Assembly: GCA_029204225.1 (NCBI GenBank)
Contig: CM055104.1
Coordinates: 43,367,148-43,431,147 of the forward strand
Direction: 5' to 3'
Length of the DNA: 64,000 bases
Source of the DNA: Diphasiastrum complanatum
Lineage: Eukaryota; Streptophyta; Lycopodiopsida; Lycopodiales; Lycopodiaceae
In this document: one piece after another, positions 48,891-60,731 of the stretch
Layout of the letters: each line of letters begins with the position of its first letter
Numbering within the stretch: the stretch's first letter is position 1
Translations under genes and position numbers: made by a program
Notes under the pieces: model-generated
The model's database searches: none
Told to the model about the DNA's origin: nothing
Seen by the model: only the letters and a program-made list of their open reading frames with translations

Positions 48891-49760
48891 CACCAACCAT
48901 CCGGCATAGAATCACGCCCTAGAACCGAGCAAACACATAAAGAAGCAGTCAAACTCCTGGATCCACAACCTCTCTAGCATCATCAGCTCTTCCTACAGAG
49001 TAAGACCTCAATGGCATGGTATATCGAAGCTCTTTCCTACATGCGCACAAATCCTTATTACTATCCAGTAGCGAGGCTTAAATAATAATAAAATAGCTTA
49101 ACTTAGACTTGGGAAACTTAAGATTAGAAATATTTTATCTTAAGTTTTCCTAAGTTAAGAAACTTTCAAGTTCTAAATTTTTAAGTTAGAAGTTCTAGAA
49201 AGGCCAAAAACAGACTAGTCCCATACCCTCCTTGCCATAAAAGGAGAGATATTTGCCTTGTAAACAACACTATGAAATTATGCAAAATTGCTCTCTATTG
49301 AGATTACCATTCTATTTCTTTGTGTTCCCATTGGAAGGTGCATAGCTTGAGAGAAGATGCTCAGGCCTCCTCTTGCCTCCTTTCATTGGCTTATTGTGGC
49401 ATGTTTTTATTGGTTTATTTAGTTAGCAGCAACTTATCTTTCAAACCCTCTAGGTTTCAATCTAGGTCTTAGTTTAGCAATCTTGCTAGTTGGGTTTGCC
49501 TTACCAAGGATTTTTATTATTGTTTCTAATTAGCTTTATTTCCATTTCGGACACTAGTTGGGTAAGCCTTAGAGCTCTCATCCTTGTTGATTCTTTGCGT
49601 ATTTCCGTTGAAGCTTGTTGTAGAAACTTAAAAAGTGGACGAATCTCTACATCCCTATACTACACCCGCAAGTAGATCTAGCCATCGCACACACTAGAAA
49701 TACTTCCAACATTATGTTTTTGTTCTTATCTATGAAATGAATTTAAACAGCTGAAATGAG
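48891..49760 (+). mobile_element. Probable 3' LTR of gypsy D
   Basis: AT-rich, with a TATA-like CATAAAAGG at 49236 followed by TTGTAAACAACACTATGAAATT, as in plant gypsy R/U5 regions. No second LTR copy was found near 41 kb, so the borders are uncertain. Confidence 0.4.
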
Positions 49761-50029
49761 CTTAATGAAAATTGCGTTCAGTTTCATTTGGTCACTATAT
49801 TTTCACTATTGTTAGAAATAGATGTATTCGTTAGCTAGATTAAGTTATTTTCTAAATGTAGATAGTTAACAATGACTGAAGAAACCGCAAATTCGATTGT
49901 ACCATCATACATGAAAATTTGCTAGCAATTGAGTATTGCACTCTCGAATATGAAGTACATGAATAATTTAAGAGGCCAACAAATAGAAATTTTAGCAAAC
50001 CAAGTAAAATTGTTTCTTCTCTAAATCTT

Positions 50030-51120
50030 GTATTCCAGCTTGAAACTTATTCAAGGGAGAAGAAAGAGAACAAAAGTCAGAAATTGTTGAAAATTGGCTT
50101 ATGAAATGGAGCAGCTATTTTAGTCTTGACGGAGTTTCCAAGGAGAAAAAGATTGAAAGCCATGTCTCGTTTCTTTGTGGCAAAGCATCATCTGGGTGGC
50201 GAGATCTAACAATCAAATCCACCACTTTGGATGTATTTGCGAAGGTATTCAAAAACATATTCGTCATTGCAAATGACATGAATTATTAGCAAAAGTTCAT
50301 GAATTAAAAATTGATAATAAGATTTTGGACTCTTATATCTAGGAATTTATAAATCTCTGGAATCGAGTTCTTAGTCGAAAATAGGCATTATTTCACTTTC
50401 GAGGAGGGTGATAAAGTGCTTACGTTTTCTTGAAATAATTTTGTTCATCCATCAGACATGATTTCTATAGTTAATATAACAGAAGCATTTGATGAATTAG
50501 AGTAGGAAGTTTTTCCAATGTTTGCAATGCCTCTTTTGGATTTTTCTGGATGTAGCTAAACAGTTGTGAATTTTCTACAATTCTAAACTCATCAACTTTA
50601 GATCATGAACAAACAATAAAAAATCAAACTATAAGTGAATTTCAAGATGTTTTTCCAACTAAATTACCTCATAGTTTATAGCCATCTAGGTCAGTAGATT
50701 CCTGGTACTTAACCTATCTCTAGGCAACCTTACAGGTTTTCTCAGAAGGAGGAGACCGAGATTACAAATCAAATAGAAAACTATATGAGAATGAGACATA
50801 TCCAACCTAGTAACTCACCATGGGGTGCTCTTGTTCATATGAAAGCAAAGAATGATGGAGGTTTTCAGATGTGTATGGATTATAAGAGATTAAATAAGGT
50901 AACCATTATTTAGGATGGACGACTTGTTAGGTCACTTAGGTGGAGCTAAATATGTCACTAAGATTGATCTTAGAATAGGGTACCATCACATAAGAATTAA
51001 GCCAAAAGATGTGCAAATCACTAGATTTTTCACAAGATTTGGTCATTATGAGTTCTTGGTATTACCTTTTAAATTTACAAACACACCAACAACATTCCAA
51101 CAAATGATGAACAATTGATC
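50030..51120 (+). pseudogene. Ty3/gypsy remnant E (gag piece and RT N-terminus)
   Basis: 50101-50289 reads ESHVSFLCGKASSGWRDLTI, a gag capsid piece. After about 400 bp, 50738-51118 gives RT: ETEITNQIENYMRMRHIQPS, FQMCMDYKRLNKVT, then after a shift KIDLRIGYHHIRIKPKD and YEFLVLPFKFTNTPTTFQ. The lineage differs from remnants A-D (VTKIDLRIGYHHIRI is chromovirus-like). It is truncated at the copia LTR fragment at 51243. Confidence 0.82.
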
Positions 51121-51242
51121 TCATCCATGTTTGGGGAACTTTGTGGTAGTGCTTTTAGATTATATTCTTGTCTAAGTAGAACCTTTGAGAAACACATAGA
51201 ACATATCAAAATTTATTGACAAAACTTCGTCAGGAGTTACTC

Positions 51243-51708
51243 GTAGTACGGCCTTCAACCTGAGAAACAAGTAGCAATTGATTTGGTTTCATTTGGATCA
51301 CAAAAACTCAATGTACATAGTGAACTAGCTTGAGATTGCCAATGAGCTCCAAAAATATTCTATCTTCTCACTATGGAGAGAGGTAATACATAGCAAATTC
51401 GACTTCCTTCTTGAAGTTCGATGGATTTCCAGCATGTAATAAGGAAGTTAACTCACTCTCCTTGACCTAAAATAAAACCCTAGCATAGATCCTAGAGTTA
51501 TGCTTGGTAGGTAGCTAGTTTGTCAAATTTTCACCTTAAACTTGGGTGTAGGTCCTATAAAGTAGGGATGACCACCAAATAGACATGACCAACTCTCTTG
51601 ACTTGACCTAACCTATATTAGGAGTGGGTTGCCACGTGGCATCTTGGCGAACCCAATTATACACAATATTTACAAAGTTCTACATGTCTAGATTTGCCAA
51701 CATAGGCA
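51243..51708 (-). repeat. Truncated 3' LTR of minus-strand copia
   Basis: Near-identical to parts of 54781-55445. It ends at the LTR start TGCCTATGTTGG (minus), preceded by a purine-rich GAGGAGGAGTGTGAAAAG polypurine tract at 51709-51730. The portion equivalent to 54583-54780 is missing. Confidence 0.85.
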
Positions 51709-51853
51709 ACTTTTCACACTCCTCCTCAAATCTAGCCTTGGAAACAATAATGTAACTATATACAATTCTAAGACCTGATCTTAACATCAGAAATGAATCA
51801 TATTCAGGTTTAGAAGATGACTAATGAGCCCCCAAAGATGAGGATATGATCTA

Positions 51854-52435
51854 TCACCATATCCAAGATAGAGCTTCTTTGATCTTGATCTCCTCCAAGA
51901 TGAATTGAAGAGTCTTGATTCTTCCTTGCACCTTTGCACTTGATTTCTTCCATGTTGAGTGAAGATGCATGAACTTGAAACTTGCTTCTCCTTGATCTTT
52001 ATGCTTCTCTTTGAATGAAATCTGATGTCTCCATGTCTTGTGAAAATCACATTGATCAAGATCACAAAACATGTACTTGCTAATATTACCAAGATTTATC
52101 ATGCTAAAATGACTAGTCCACAAACCATCAAAAGTAAGCATGATTTTCCTAATCTTGTAATTACAAGTGATCTTGAACTTCATGAGGCTACATACTTGCT
52201 TATGGATATAAGTGTCCTTCAAGAATGTTTCACTTATTCTCATAAGAAGCTTACAATTTGCCTCTCCAAAAGAAAAAGCACATTTTTCAAAACAATGAGT
52301 GATTAACTCATTCTTGCTCTTCCAAAATTTGAGAGCACTCATTTGATCAAACAACCAATTTACTTTTAATTGGTTCGTAACAATTTTTAGATCACTAAGA
52401 CATAAAAACTTGTTCTCAAATGAGTCATTACACAT
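51854..52435 (-). other. Unassigned 193-codon frame in copia derivative
   Basis: Open minus-strand frame in the position where copia RT should be, but with none of the RT motifs. Composition is Lys/Phe-rich (CNYKIRKIMLTFDGLWTSHF). It may be non-coding sequence that happens to be open. Confidence 0.25.
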
Positions 52436-52441
52436 CTTATC

Positions 52442-53880
52442 TTAAACTTCCTTCTTGATGAAGCCCTCAAGTTTCCTCATGTAGTTCTCATAGCATACCT
52501 CAATTTGCCTCATGTAGATCTCATAGCAAAATGGTTCATCAAGCATTGAAGTAAGAAAAGTGTTGAAAGTGAATGGTTGAGAATCCTCCCCTTGATTACC
52601 TTTGCCAAGATAAGTGAGCCTTGAAGGCTCGGCCCTTGCATTTGTGGATCTTCTTGGAGCACTTGATCTTTGAGGTGGATCCTCAAGATCTCCATCACTT
52701 TGTTGCTCCTCCTCAATCCTTGTAAGATCATTGACACCATGGATGGATCCAAGCATCTCTTGCATAAACATCTAAGAATGTTTCATGCATATTATCATCA
52801 CTACTTGGTACATGAGAAAAAGAGTGTACATTTGAATGAATGATTTCCTCTTTTGCCATAGCAATTTTAGCATCCAACTTAAACAAACTACCTTGTTTAG
52901 CACCATTTGTTATGCAATTATCATTCTTCATGATGGAACAAACTCCATGCTTGAAGTGAACATCTAAACCATCATCCATTAGTTGTCCAACACTAAGCAA
53001 GCTCTTGGTAATTGATGGTACAAAAAAGACATTGTCTAGATCCATCCTTTTGCTAGATCCTAGACTTAATGAGATGGTACCAATACCATCTATCTTACAT
53101 TCTTGATCATTTTCTAAAGAAATGAATTTAATAGCACCATTGAAAGAGTGTAAGGTTGAGAATGTGTCCTTTTGGAAAGTCATGTGGGAGCTAGCCCCAC
53201 TATCAATCTACCAAGTGTCCTTTGAGTTGCTTTTGCTTGTTGGAGTGGATGTAGATGCCATCAAAGATGAGATCTCCATCATCTTCATATGCAAGGTTCC
53301 CTTGTTTGTCCTCCTCCACTTGTGCTCTTAGCCTCTCGTAACATTCAGATGCATAATGCCCCTTCTTTCCACAAAAGAAGCATTTTTGCTTTGACTTGTT
53401 CTTTGAGCTTGATGCATCATCCTCTTCTCCTCATGCTTTGTAGAATCTGATTCCTAAGCATGAGAACCCTTGAAGTGTTACTAGATTCATAGATTAATTT
53501 CAAAGACTCCCAAGCCTCTCTAGCACTAGTACATGCTGATATGTCGCTCAAAAATCATTGCTCACATTCATCTTCACACAATGAAGTGCAAGCCTAGATC
53601 TCTTCTTGTATCTAGCTAACTCATGTGCACCTAGAGGTTCATCTTCATCTTCAGTCAAGAACTCATAAAGGTCTTGGAGCACCAAGAGTGACTCCATCCT
53701 AACCTTCCAAATAGTATAATTTGTAGAATTCAATCTCTCACTAGCTTCTAGAAGGTATGCTCCAGCATATCCCATCTTACTAGTGACTTCTACAAACAAG
53801 AAATAGATTCGATTGACTTGAAAACTCACAAAAGTCTCACACTTGCAATGTTTCACTCAAATTTGATTTCTAATCCAACA
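52442..53880 (-). pseudogene. Copia gag-protease joined to integrase-RT linker
   Basis: Gag starts near 53856 with RLNSTNYTIWKVRMESLL, followed by a CCHC zinc knuckle CFFCGKKGHYASEC near 53370. Protease has IDSGASSHMTFQKD near 53190, directly after a TAG, then SLGSSKRMDLDNVFFVPSIT (53183-52728). The next block (52771-52442) is the Ser/Pro-rich linker with RRSTNARAEPSRLTYLGKG that normally lies between integrase and RT. Integrase is therefore deleted at about 52.75 kb and RT does not follow. Confidence 0.85.
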
Positions 53881-54569
53881 AATGGACTTATAATCACTGT
53901 TCTATCACTTTCTCACAAAGCTGGAATGAAGATAAGATGAAGTGAAAACTACTTTCAAACAAATCTTGCCAAGAAATGGATTTGATTGTCTCTAGAGACT
54001 CACTAAGGTCTCTCTTTTGTAGGGTTTCACACAACTTAGATTTCTAATCCAAAAAATAGACTTATAATCTCAATTCTAGCACTCCCTCACAAAGTTGGAA
54101 TGAAGATAAGATGATGTGAAATCTACTTACAATCAAATCTTGTCAATTTTGGCTATTTTTGGACAATAACATGACTAAATCTCCCTCACACTTTTTGATG
54201 TACTTTCAAGACCTGTAAAACAAGTTTAGAGGACCTGATTTTAGCCTAGATTAATTAGATTTCATGACCCTATGTCAAATCTAATCAATGGCACTCAATC
54301 TTGGTAGCTTATCCTAAGATTTCCACCAAAAATTACATCAAAAGCTCACAAATTGAATTTCTTTGGATCAATTGAATACCATGCATTAAATGCAGGTTCA
54401 GAGGGTGCCCACACATGTGGACAGTACGGATTTGGACCCCTACCAAGTTTGGGATCAAATCTCCTCACCAAAATCAAGATTCTAGCTTGCCCTCTCAATA
54501 CTAGTTTTTAGCACCAAAACTTGCTAAAAATGGATTTGCATTAGATCAATGGCTTATGCTCTTGTACTT

Positions 54570-54582
54570 GGCTCTGATACCA
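54570..54582 (-). promoter_or_regulatory. Primer-binding site of minus-strand copia
   Basis: The minus strand reads TGGTATCAGAGCC immediately after the LTR end ...CTTTCACA. Confidence 0.9.
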
Positions 54583-55445
54583 TGTGAAAGTACTGTACTT
54601 TAGGACCATAAACGGATCTACAAAAGATCCACAAGAGTGATTGGATGCTTGCTTAACAATCTATCAAAAAACTAGACACAAAAAAGTTGATCTAGATTGG
54701 CAATTTGACAAACAACAAGCATTAACAATCAAAAGACTTGATCAACATTAAAATCCGAGCCCACACGTGTGTACTACAGGATGTAGTACGACCTTCAACC
54801 TGAGAAACAAGTAGAAATTGATTTGTTTTCATTTGGATCACAAAAACTCAATGTACATAGTGAACTAGCTTGAGATTGCCAATGAGCTCCAAAAATATTC
54901 TATCTTCTCACTATGGAGAGAGGTAATACATAGCATATTCGACTTCCTTCTTGAAGTTAGGTGGATTTCTAGCATGTAATAAGGAAGTTAACTCACTCTC
55001 CATGACCTAAAATGAAACCCTAGCCTAGATCCTAGAGTTATGCTTGGTAGGTAGCTAGTTGGTCAAATTTTCACCTTAAACTTAAGTGTAGGTCATATAA
55101 AGTAGGGATGACCACCAAATAGACATAATAGACCCTTTAGTCTAATCATTAGTAAATGAAAACACTCCCTCTAGTTATACTCTAAGCTTTTCAAAAAAAC
55201 AATATGAATTGACACATTAATCAAAGGCAGCTTCAATAGCTCAATCATTCCAAGTGCTAAAGCCATTAGAATGTAAACATGATACTAAATTGCTGATATC
55301 TCGATAAAATAAATAGACTCTCTTGACTTGACCTAACCTATATTAGGAGTGGGTTTCCACGTGGCATCTTGGCATTACATGTGTGGGACCCAATTATACA
55401 CAATATTTACAAAGTTTTATATGGCTAGATTTGCCAACATAGGCA
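54583..55445 (-). repeat. 5' LTR of minus-strand copia
   Basis: 863 bp, TG...CA termini on the minus strand, abutting the PBS. Contains an extra block of about 210 bp at 55108-55315 not found in the 3' copy. Confidence 0.82.
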
Positions 55446-57873
55446 AGAGTGGCCTCCCTGAGTGGTGTGCAATCAAGAAAACTTGAACTCAATATATAAA
55501 ATAATCAAAAAATAATAAGTACAAATATGTACAATAAAAACTAGAGATTCGAAATAAATTACACGCATAACACACAAAGGGGCCCAACAATCATGTTAGA
55601 AAATTTTCCAATAAGTTTATATTAAATATAGTAGTTATTTAGATCATAATTAATGTCCTCCATGGTAGTCTAGTTGAATAAGATTGTTGGTGTTGATTAT
55701 AATGAGTGATATTCCTCAATCTAGCAAGTTGGAAGTTGAATATTGCAATGGAGACCCATGGATAAAAATGTGAAGATATTTTAATGTGTGATGTTGCCCC
55801 ACCCCAAATAAGTTGGATAAGAGTGTTACATGTGGCAAATGGATACCCTAGGCTCTTATCCCTCCACCCCTCCACGTGGAATGTGGACATTTTCAAACCC
55901 AAAATTGGCTTGGCCTAGGATGTTGATGTTTAATATAGATATTGGAATTATCATATTTCCACCATCATTCGAGGGCATGAGAGCTCTAGCCTCCACTATC
56001 ATCTTTTCATAGTTAGTAGCTCTCCATCACTTTGCAATAAGGGAGACCCAACGCCATCCAAGGGTGTGCAAAGCTTGTGCTTTCAATGTCATATTCTGAG
56101 CTCTCGCCATCACTTTCCAATAAGGGTGAGACCCAACATCGTCCAAGGTTGTGCAAAGCTTGTGTACCTTCATTGTCATATTGTGAATGAGAGCTCTTGC
56201 TTCCACTATCATTTTTTTGTAGTTAAGAGAGCTCTCCATCTATCTTTCTATAAGGGTGGGACCAAAGGTGCAAGAGTTGGAATTAAGCTTCTCCTTAGAT
56301 ATTGTAAATAATCATGCCACATTACTAGTAGGAACAAAGCTAACAAAGTATAGAAATGATGGGAAAACCCATGATCAAACAAGTGGAATCTAGATTATTT
56401 CTTAAAGATAAGTATTACAAAAATATTTAGGATTTCTTTTATATAAGCATGTACCTTTTGAGTATGAGTATTAGTCCATAGAAAACCAAGAATCTTACAA
56501 AATGAATGTTTATTTTGAAAATAACTCAAAAAGCATTGCTCAAGAAAATCGGCAAAGTATAGGAATATAACTTGCATTGTTCTCAAAATTTGGCATCATG
56601 AAGATTTCAACGATTTTTTTATATATGTACAAACCCTTTTTTGAGTAATAGTCCTCAAAATTTCGAGAAACTTTAAAAAGTTCAGGTTATTTGAGGATCA
56701 CCCAAAAAAATGTTTTGTCGAGAGAAGAAAAGAAAAAAACGTTTTGTGCGCATGGGTCAAAAAGGATTTCCGAACTCTTGATGCCCAATTAACAATATTG
56801 CAACTGAAGTGAGAGGCTGATTTTTTTGTGAGCAAGTATTTGTTGGTTCCATGGATACTTAGAGATTAGGTGCACTCACATCCATGGAAGAACGAGGTAA
56901 ACCCACAATAAAATTATGGGACAAATAGTTAGTGCTTGGTTTAGTCATTTCTTAGCATGCTGGAGCTCCCTTCACAATCCATCATGCAACCACCACCACC
57001 CACCTGATGCATGCCTACCACTCCCTTCTCTTTCCATGCATTATCGGTAGCTACTGATGGTTGTTGCATATTCTTTCTCGATTTTTGTTATGCCATGCCC
57101 TCTACTGTAGCATGAAGCTGCATCAAGATAGTTATTGTTGGATTCTGAAACCCTACTGCAGTTTGCCGTGTTTGAGATTGCTTTGTTACATATTCTGCCT
57201 GCTTTGCTTTCATTTCATCAGAGATTGGAAGTTTCATGGCTTAATTGTCTGTTGGTAGCTGCTTGATTTCACGCACACTTATGTGGGTCTCCTTAAACAG
57301 GTATTGGTGCCATCATTCTGCTGCTTTCTCTGAATTTTATTGTGAAATCTGATCTGGGCACTTGCCTGATATCTTTTGTCTGTATCTTATCAATTCGAAA
57401 GTTTATGAGTTGATTGTATCTGTTTAATTTCAAAGACATTTGGGTCTATTTCAACATGTGCTGGTGCCTTAATTCTGCTGCTGTCCCTGAATACTACTTT
57501 AAAATCTGATCTGAGGTTTTGTGTGAAAGGTTTTCTCTAGTACACACTAATTCTCCTTAACTATGCTTCCAACTCTTTAATTGATCTGCTTTTCTACATT
57601 GTTCAATTTTCCTGCAACCTGAGATCGATCCATGGACTCTAACAGCAACCTGCTTAATTGATACTATTGCGATCTCCGCATGTCATGCACATCTTCCTTT
57701 CCATTTCACCTGTCAAATTGGTGCAACTTGAGCTCACCCTTGCTTGAATTGAGGCTGGAGCTGCTGTTGCCACCGGATTCGTACTACTGGGATTTCTGAT
57801 CAAGCTTCATCTTGATTGAACAGTTCAGTATGTTAAGCATCTGCTTCTGTATTTATTTTTGAAATTGATCTAT
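55446..57873. other. Intergenic region with tandem repeats, upstream of GH5 gene
   Basis: No coding sequence supported. Degenerate tandem copies of about 80 bp lie at 56020-56165 (CTTTCCAATAAGGGTGAGAC and GTGCAAAGCTTGTG). A second degenerate duplication of about 156 bp lies at 57226-57530 (GGTGCCATCATTCTGCTGCT versus GGTGCCTTAATTCTGCTGCT). The pyrimidine-rich 57.0-57.85 kb stretch could hold the 5' UTR of the GH5 gene. Confidence 0.5.
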
Positions 57874-59856
57874 ATGATGTCACTTCATTTCTCCTGGCCT
57901 GGGCAATTGTTCAATGGGAAAGGAAGCAGCACACACAGCTTCCTCAAATGCGCACTTGTATCCGTGTTTTCGCTCGCCTTCGCACAGATTCCTGTGGTGA
58001 GCGCAGAGTTTCATGTCAACACAGCCACTGGAAGAATTGTGGACAAATATGGCAGAGAGAGGCTGTTTCACGGCCTCAACGTGGTGATGAAAGGCCCTCC
58101 TTGGCATCCTCACACCGACGCTTTCGATCCTCGAAATTCATTCTGCGAGGGAGATATTAAGCTGATGAGGAAGTGGGGCATGAATGTGGTGAGGCTAGCG
58201 GTGATGTGGCCTGGCGTGGAGCCTACGCAGGGAAATATAAACGCTACATATCTCCAGATCATGCGTTCAATTGTTCGCAAACTACACTCAGCAGGTATAT
58301 ATACTTTAATTGAGTTCCATCAAGATTTGTTTACCTCTCAATTCTGCGGTGAGGGCGTACCAGGGTGGGTTTTGGGCGACACTGTTAGCGATCATCCTAA
58401 AAGCAAACTGTACAATTCCCAGCAGGCTTTTCATCCATCGCGGAGCTTACGAGGGTTAATAGGCCGGCGAAAGAAAGCTTGGGGAGACTCTACTTTCAAA
58501 TCGTATGAATCTGCTGCAACTGAAGCATTAAGTGCACTTGAAAGGGATCTAGATTGCCAGCAAATGTTGAGGAATCTTTCGCATTTCCCAGAGCCTTTAA
58601 GCAGAAGATGGGTTAGAGATTTTGATCAAGGAACAAGCCAGGAATTGCAGGAGAAGTGCGGCAGCCCTAATTGGTTCTGGTTCTACTTTTCATATTCTGT
58701 TTCCAAGGCATTCCAGGATTTGTACGAGAATCGATGGGGATGGGCAGATCTTCTCGCTGGATATTGGAAGGCTGTTGTAGAAACTTTCAAGAAGGAGAAG
58801 GGTGTGCTTGGATATGAGCTCATGAATGAGCCTTGGGCTGGAGATTTTTACACGGATCCCTTGCTACTACTTCCAGGAATTGCTGATAGGATTAACTTAG
58901 CACCATTCTATGAAAAGTTGCAGGCAGCTGTGAGGTCTGTTGACAGCGAAAGAATTATTTTCTTCGAATCTCTCACCTTTGATGATGTCTTGTGTGGATT
59001 CTCCAGTGTTCCTGGAGGAGAGGTATTTAAAAACAGGTCAGTTCTGAGTTATCATTACTACAGACCACCAAATCTGAGCCCCAGACAAGCTTTCAGAGAG
59101 AGATTGGGGGAAGGGAAAAGACTTGGATGTGGAACAATGCTGACCGAATTTTTTATCAATAGAGAAGGTAGCAGCAGCAGGTGGCTCTCCAAGAAACAAC
59201 ATGAATCTCTCTCTGCTTGGGATAGCCTTTGTGCAAAATGGAAGCTTTGTAGCTGTAGTAAGTCTGTGCCTTTCTGTGCCAACAAAATGAGCAACAACTT
59301 GGAACAAGTTTGCTTTCAATTGCAGTCTTCTGAACGCCAGAAATTGTCTGCAGAGATGGAAGCTGGAAAGGATTCAGTCGAAGAGGTTTTGGCTGAATCA
59401 GACAGCTATGTTCAGTCTTGGATAGGATGGGAGTACAAAGCATTTCTCAACAAGACAGGGTCAAACATAGACCAATCACTTTTTACTGATGATGGACAAG
59501 TAAACCTGAACCTGGCAAAGAAGCTTGCTAGGACTTACCCTCAAGCAGTTGCTGGGAAGATTATTTCATTTTCATTTGATCCAGTCTTTGCCAGGTTTTC
59601 TTTGGTCTATTTTGTTGAAAGATTGCTGCACAGCCAAGCTGAGGAAGAAAATTTAGTGTCTGTAGATGTTGATAACAGCAAGCACTGTACCCAGATTTTT
59701 GTGCATCGTCAGTTTCATTATCCCTTAGGTCTTGATGTGAAAGTGAGTGACAACTGCCTTGATGTAAAGGAGGAAGAGAGAATCATTACCATATGTCATA
59801 GCAACCATTGTCTTAGAAAAGTTGTGCAGGTTGAAATTAACAGAAGAAAGCCTTGA
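57874..59856 (+). CDS. Secreted GH5 glycosidase, endoglycoceramidase-like
   Basis: Intact single-exon frame of 660 residues; the ATG at 57874 (another at 57877) is the first in frame. A hydrophobic segment at about residues 28-46 (FLKCALVSVFSLAFAQIPVV) fits a signal peptide, so the protein is probably secreted or vacuolar. The TIM-barrel has LFHGLNVVMKGPPWHP, GMNVVRLAVMWPGVEP, LIEFHQDLF, the acid/base Glu319 in GYELMNEPWAGDF and the nucleophile Glu425 in GTMLTEFF. The EFHQD, NEP and TEF set and the C-terminal beta domain (KIISFSFDPVFARFSLVYF) match endoglycoceramidases, GH5 enzymes that release the glycan from glycosylceramides. Insertions at about 190-260 and a Cys-rich one at about 455-490 (LCSCSKSVPFCANK) are long for the family. 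Substrate is inferred from family only. Confidence 0.85.
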   Translation: MMSLHFSWPGQLFNGKGSSTHSFLKCALVSVFSLAFAQIPVVSAEFHVNTATGRIVDKYGRERLFHGLNVVMKGPPWHPHTDAFDPRNSFCEGDIKLMRKWGMNVVRLAVMWPGVEPTQGNINATYLQIMRSIVRKLHSAGIYTLIEFHQDLFTSQFCGEGVPGWVLGDTVSDHPKSKLYNSQQAFHPSRSLRGLIGRRKKAWGDSTFKSYESAATEALSALERDLDCQQMLRNLSHFPEPLSRRWVRDFDQGTSQELQEKCGSPNWFWFYFSYSVSKAFQDLYENRWGWADLLAGYWKAVVETFKKEKGVLGYELMNEPWAGDFYTDPLLLLPGIADRINLAPFYEKLQAAVRSVDSERIIFFESLTFDDVLCGFSSVPGGEVFKNRSVLSYHYYRPPNLSPRQAFRERLGEGKRLGCGTMLTEFFINREGSSSRWLSKKQHESLSAWDSLCAKWKLCSCSKSVPFCANKMSNNLEQVCFQLQSSERQKLSAEMEAGKDSVEEVLAESDSYVQSWIGWEYKAFLNKTGSNIDQSLFTDDGQVNLNLAKKLARTYPQAVAGKIISFSFDPVFARFSLVYFVERLLHSQAEEENLVSVDVDNSKHCTQIFVHRQFHYPLGLDVKVSDNCLDVKEEERIITICHSNHCLRKVVQVEINRRKP

Positions 59857-60130
59857 TGATCATAAATCCAATGGTTTTGTTCTTTGGCAATGCAGTGGGT
59901 CATTCACAAATGAAAATAATGCTGCCTATATTCTAAGCAGGAATCAAACCAGGACTACAGTGAAACACATACTTTTATTTAGCTATACATTGGAAATGTG
60001 TGAGGCAAATCTTCCCTATGGTGGAAAGTTTGGAGTGATGGTTCCCCAGCATTGGCAACTATAGGTCTAGAATCATGTAATAGGCAATCACCATCACATA
60101 GGCAATCAATCTACTCTATGATAACACTTT
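59857..60130 (+). other. 3' flank of GH5 gene
   Basis: Likely 3' UTR and downstream DNA, with AT-rich AATGAAAATAATG near 59915. No separate gene. The 80-codon ORF at 59822-60064 overlaps the GH5 end out of frame. Confidence 0.45.
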
Positions 60131-60378
60131 ATGTGGACATGACCATTTATCGTGTGAAGACATGACATCTTATTAGATATATCACAGATCTAGCCCTAAT
60201 TGCATTCTTCTTGTTGCATAGGCCCACCTAGAATTTGATGTCAACAATGTGGACATGACCATTTACCGTGTGAAGACATGACATCTTATTAGATATATCA
60301 CAGATCTAGCCCTAATTGCATTCTTGTTGTTGCATAGGATTGCAAGATTCCACCTAGAATTTGATGCCAACAATGTGT
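60131..60378 (+). repeat. Tandem duplication, 116-bp period
   Basis: ATGTGGACATGACCATTTAT and the following 110 bases recur from 60247 with few changes. The flanking CCACCTAGAATTTGATG(T/C)C AACAATGTG also appears twice (60221 and 60349). Confidence 0.85.
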
Positions 60379-60731
60379 TGCCATACAAATGGCATGATAT
60401 GGTCATTACGGAACCAAAGAAAACGATCAAGCCTAATATGGGACATAAGTTTACTACTAGTCCATTGTCAACATTGGCCATAAATGTTTTGGAGCAAAGA
60501 GTGGTAGAGTTTCAAAAAGCATCTTATCTCACTACTGCTATATCTTCTCCCACACAACCAACAACATCTCTACTCACAGCCACAAATGCATGCACGATGA
60601 CATTTCTACTTCCAAATCACCTCCATTGCACCATTAATCCCTCATATACATCCACATCCACCTCTGCCCCTACCATATGTTATATTCCTCCCATTTACCT
60701 GCAAAATTATCAAAATTTTGAAAGAATCTAG
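60324..60731 (+). other. Hypothetical 135-codon ORF
   Basis: Starts inside the 116-bp duplication. The N-terminal third is ordinary and the C-terminal half is Thr/Ser/Pro-rich. No domain recognised and no neighbouring exons seen; possibly a retroelement gag or accessory remnant, or chance. Confidence 0.2.

Larger units (their letters stand above)
51243..55445 (-). mobile_element. Minus-strand Ty1/copia deletion derivative with LTRs
   Basis: The 5' LTR is 54583-55445 (minus strand TGCCTATGTTGG...ACTTTCACA) and the PBS is 54570-54582. The 3' LTR is represented by 51243-51708, lacking its distal part. Inside are gag and protease, then directly the integrase-RT linker; integrase and RT are absent. 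The 5' LTR carries about 210 bp (about 55108-55315) that are absent from the other LTR copy. Confidence 0.85.

Noticed and set aside
58880..59443. Minus-strand ORFs within the GH5 gene
   Set aside because: Antisense shadows of an intact coding frame with clear catalytic motifs.
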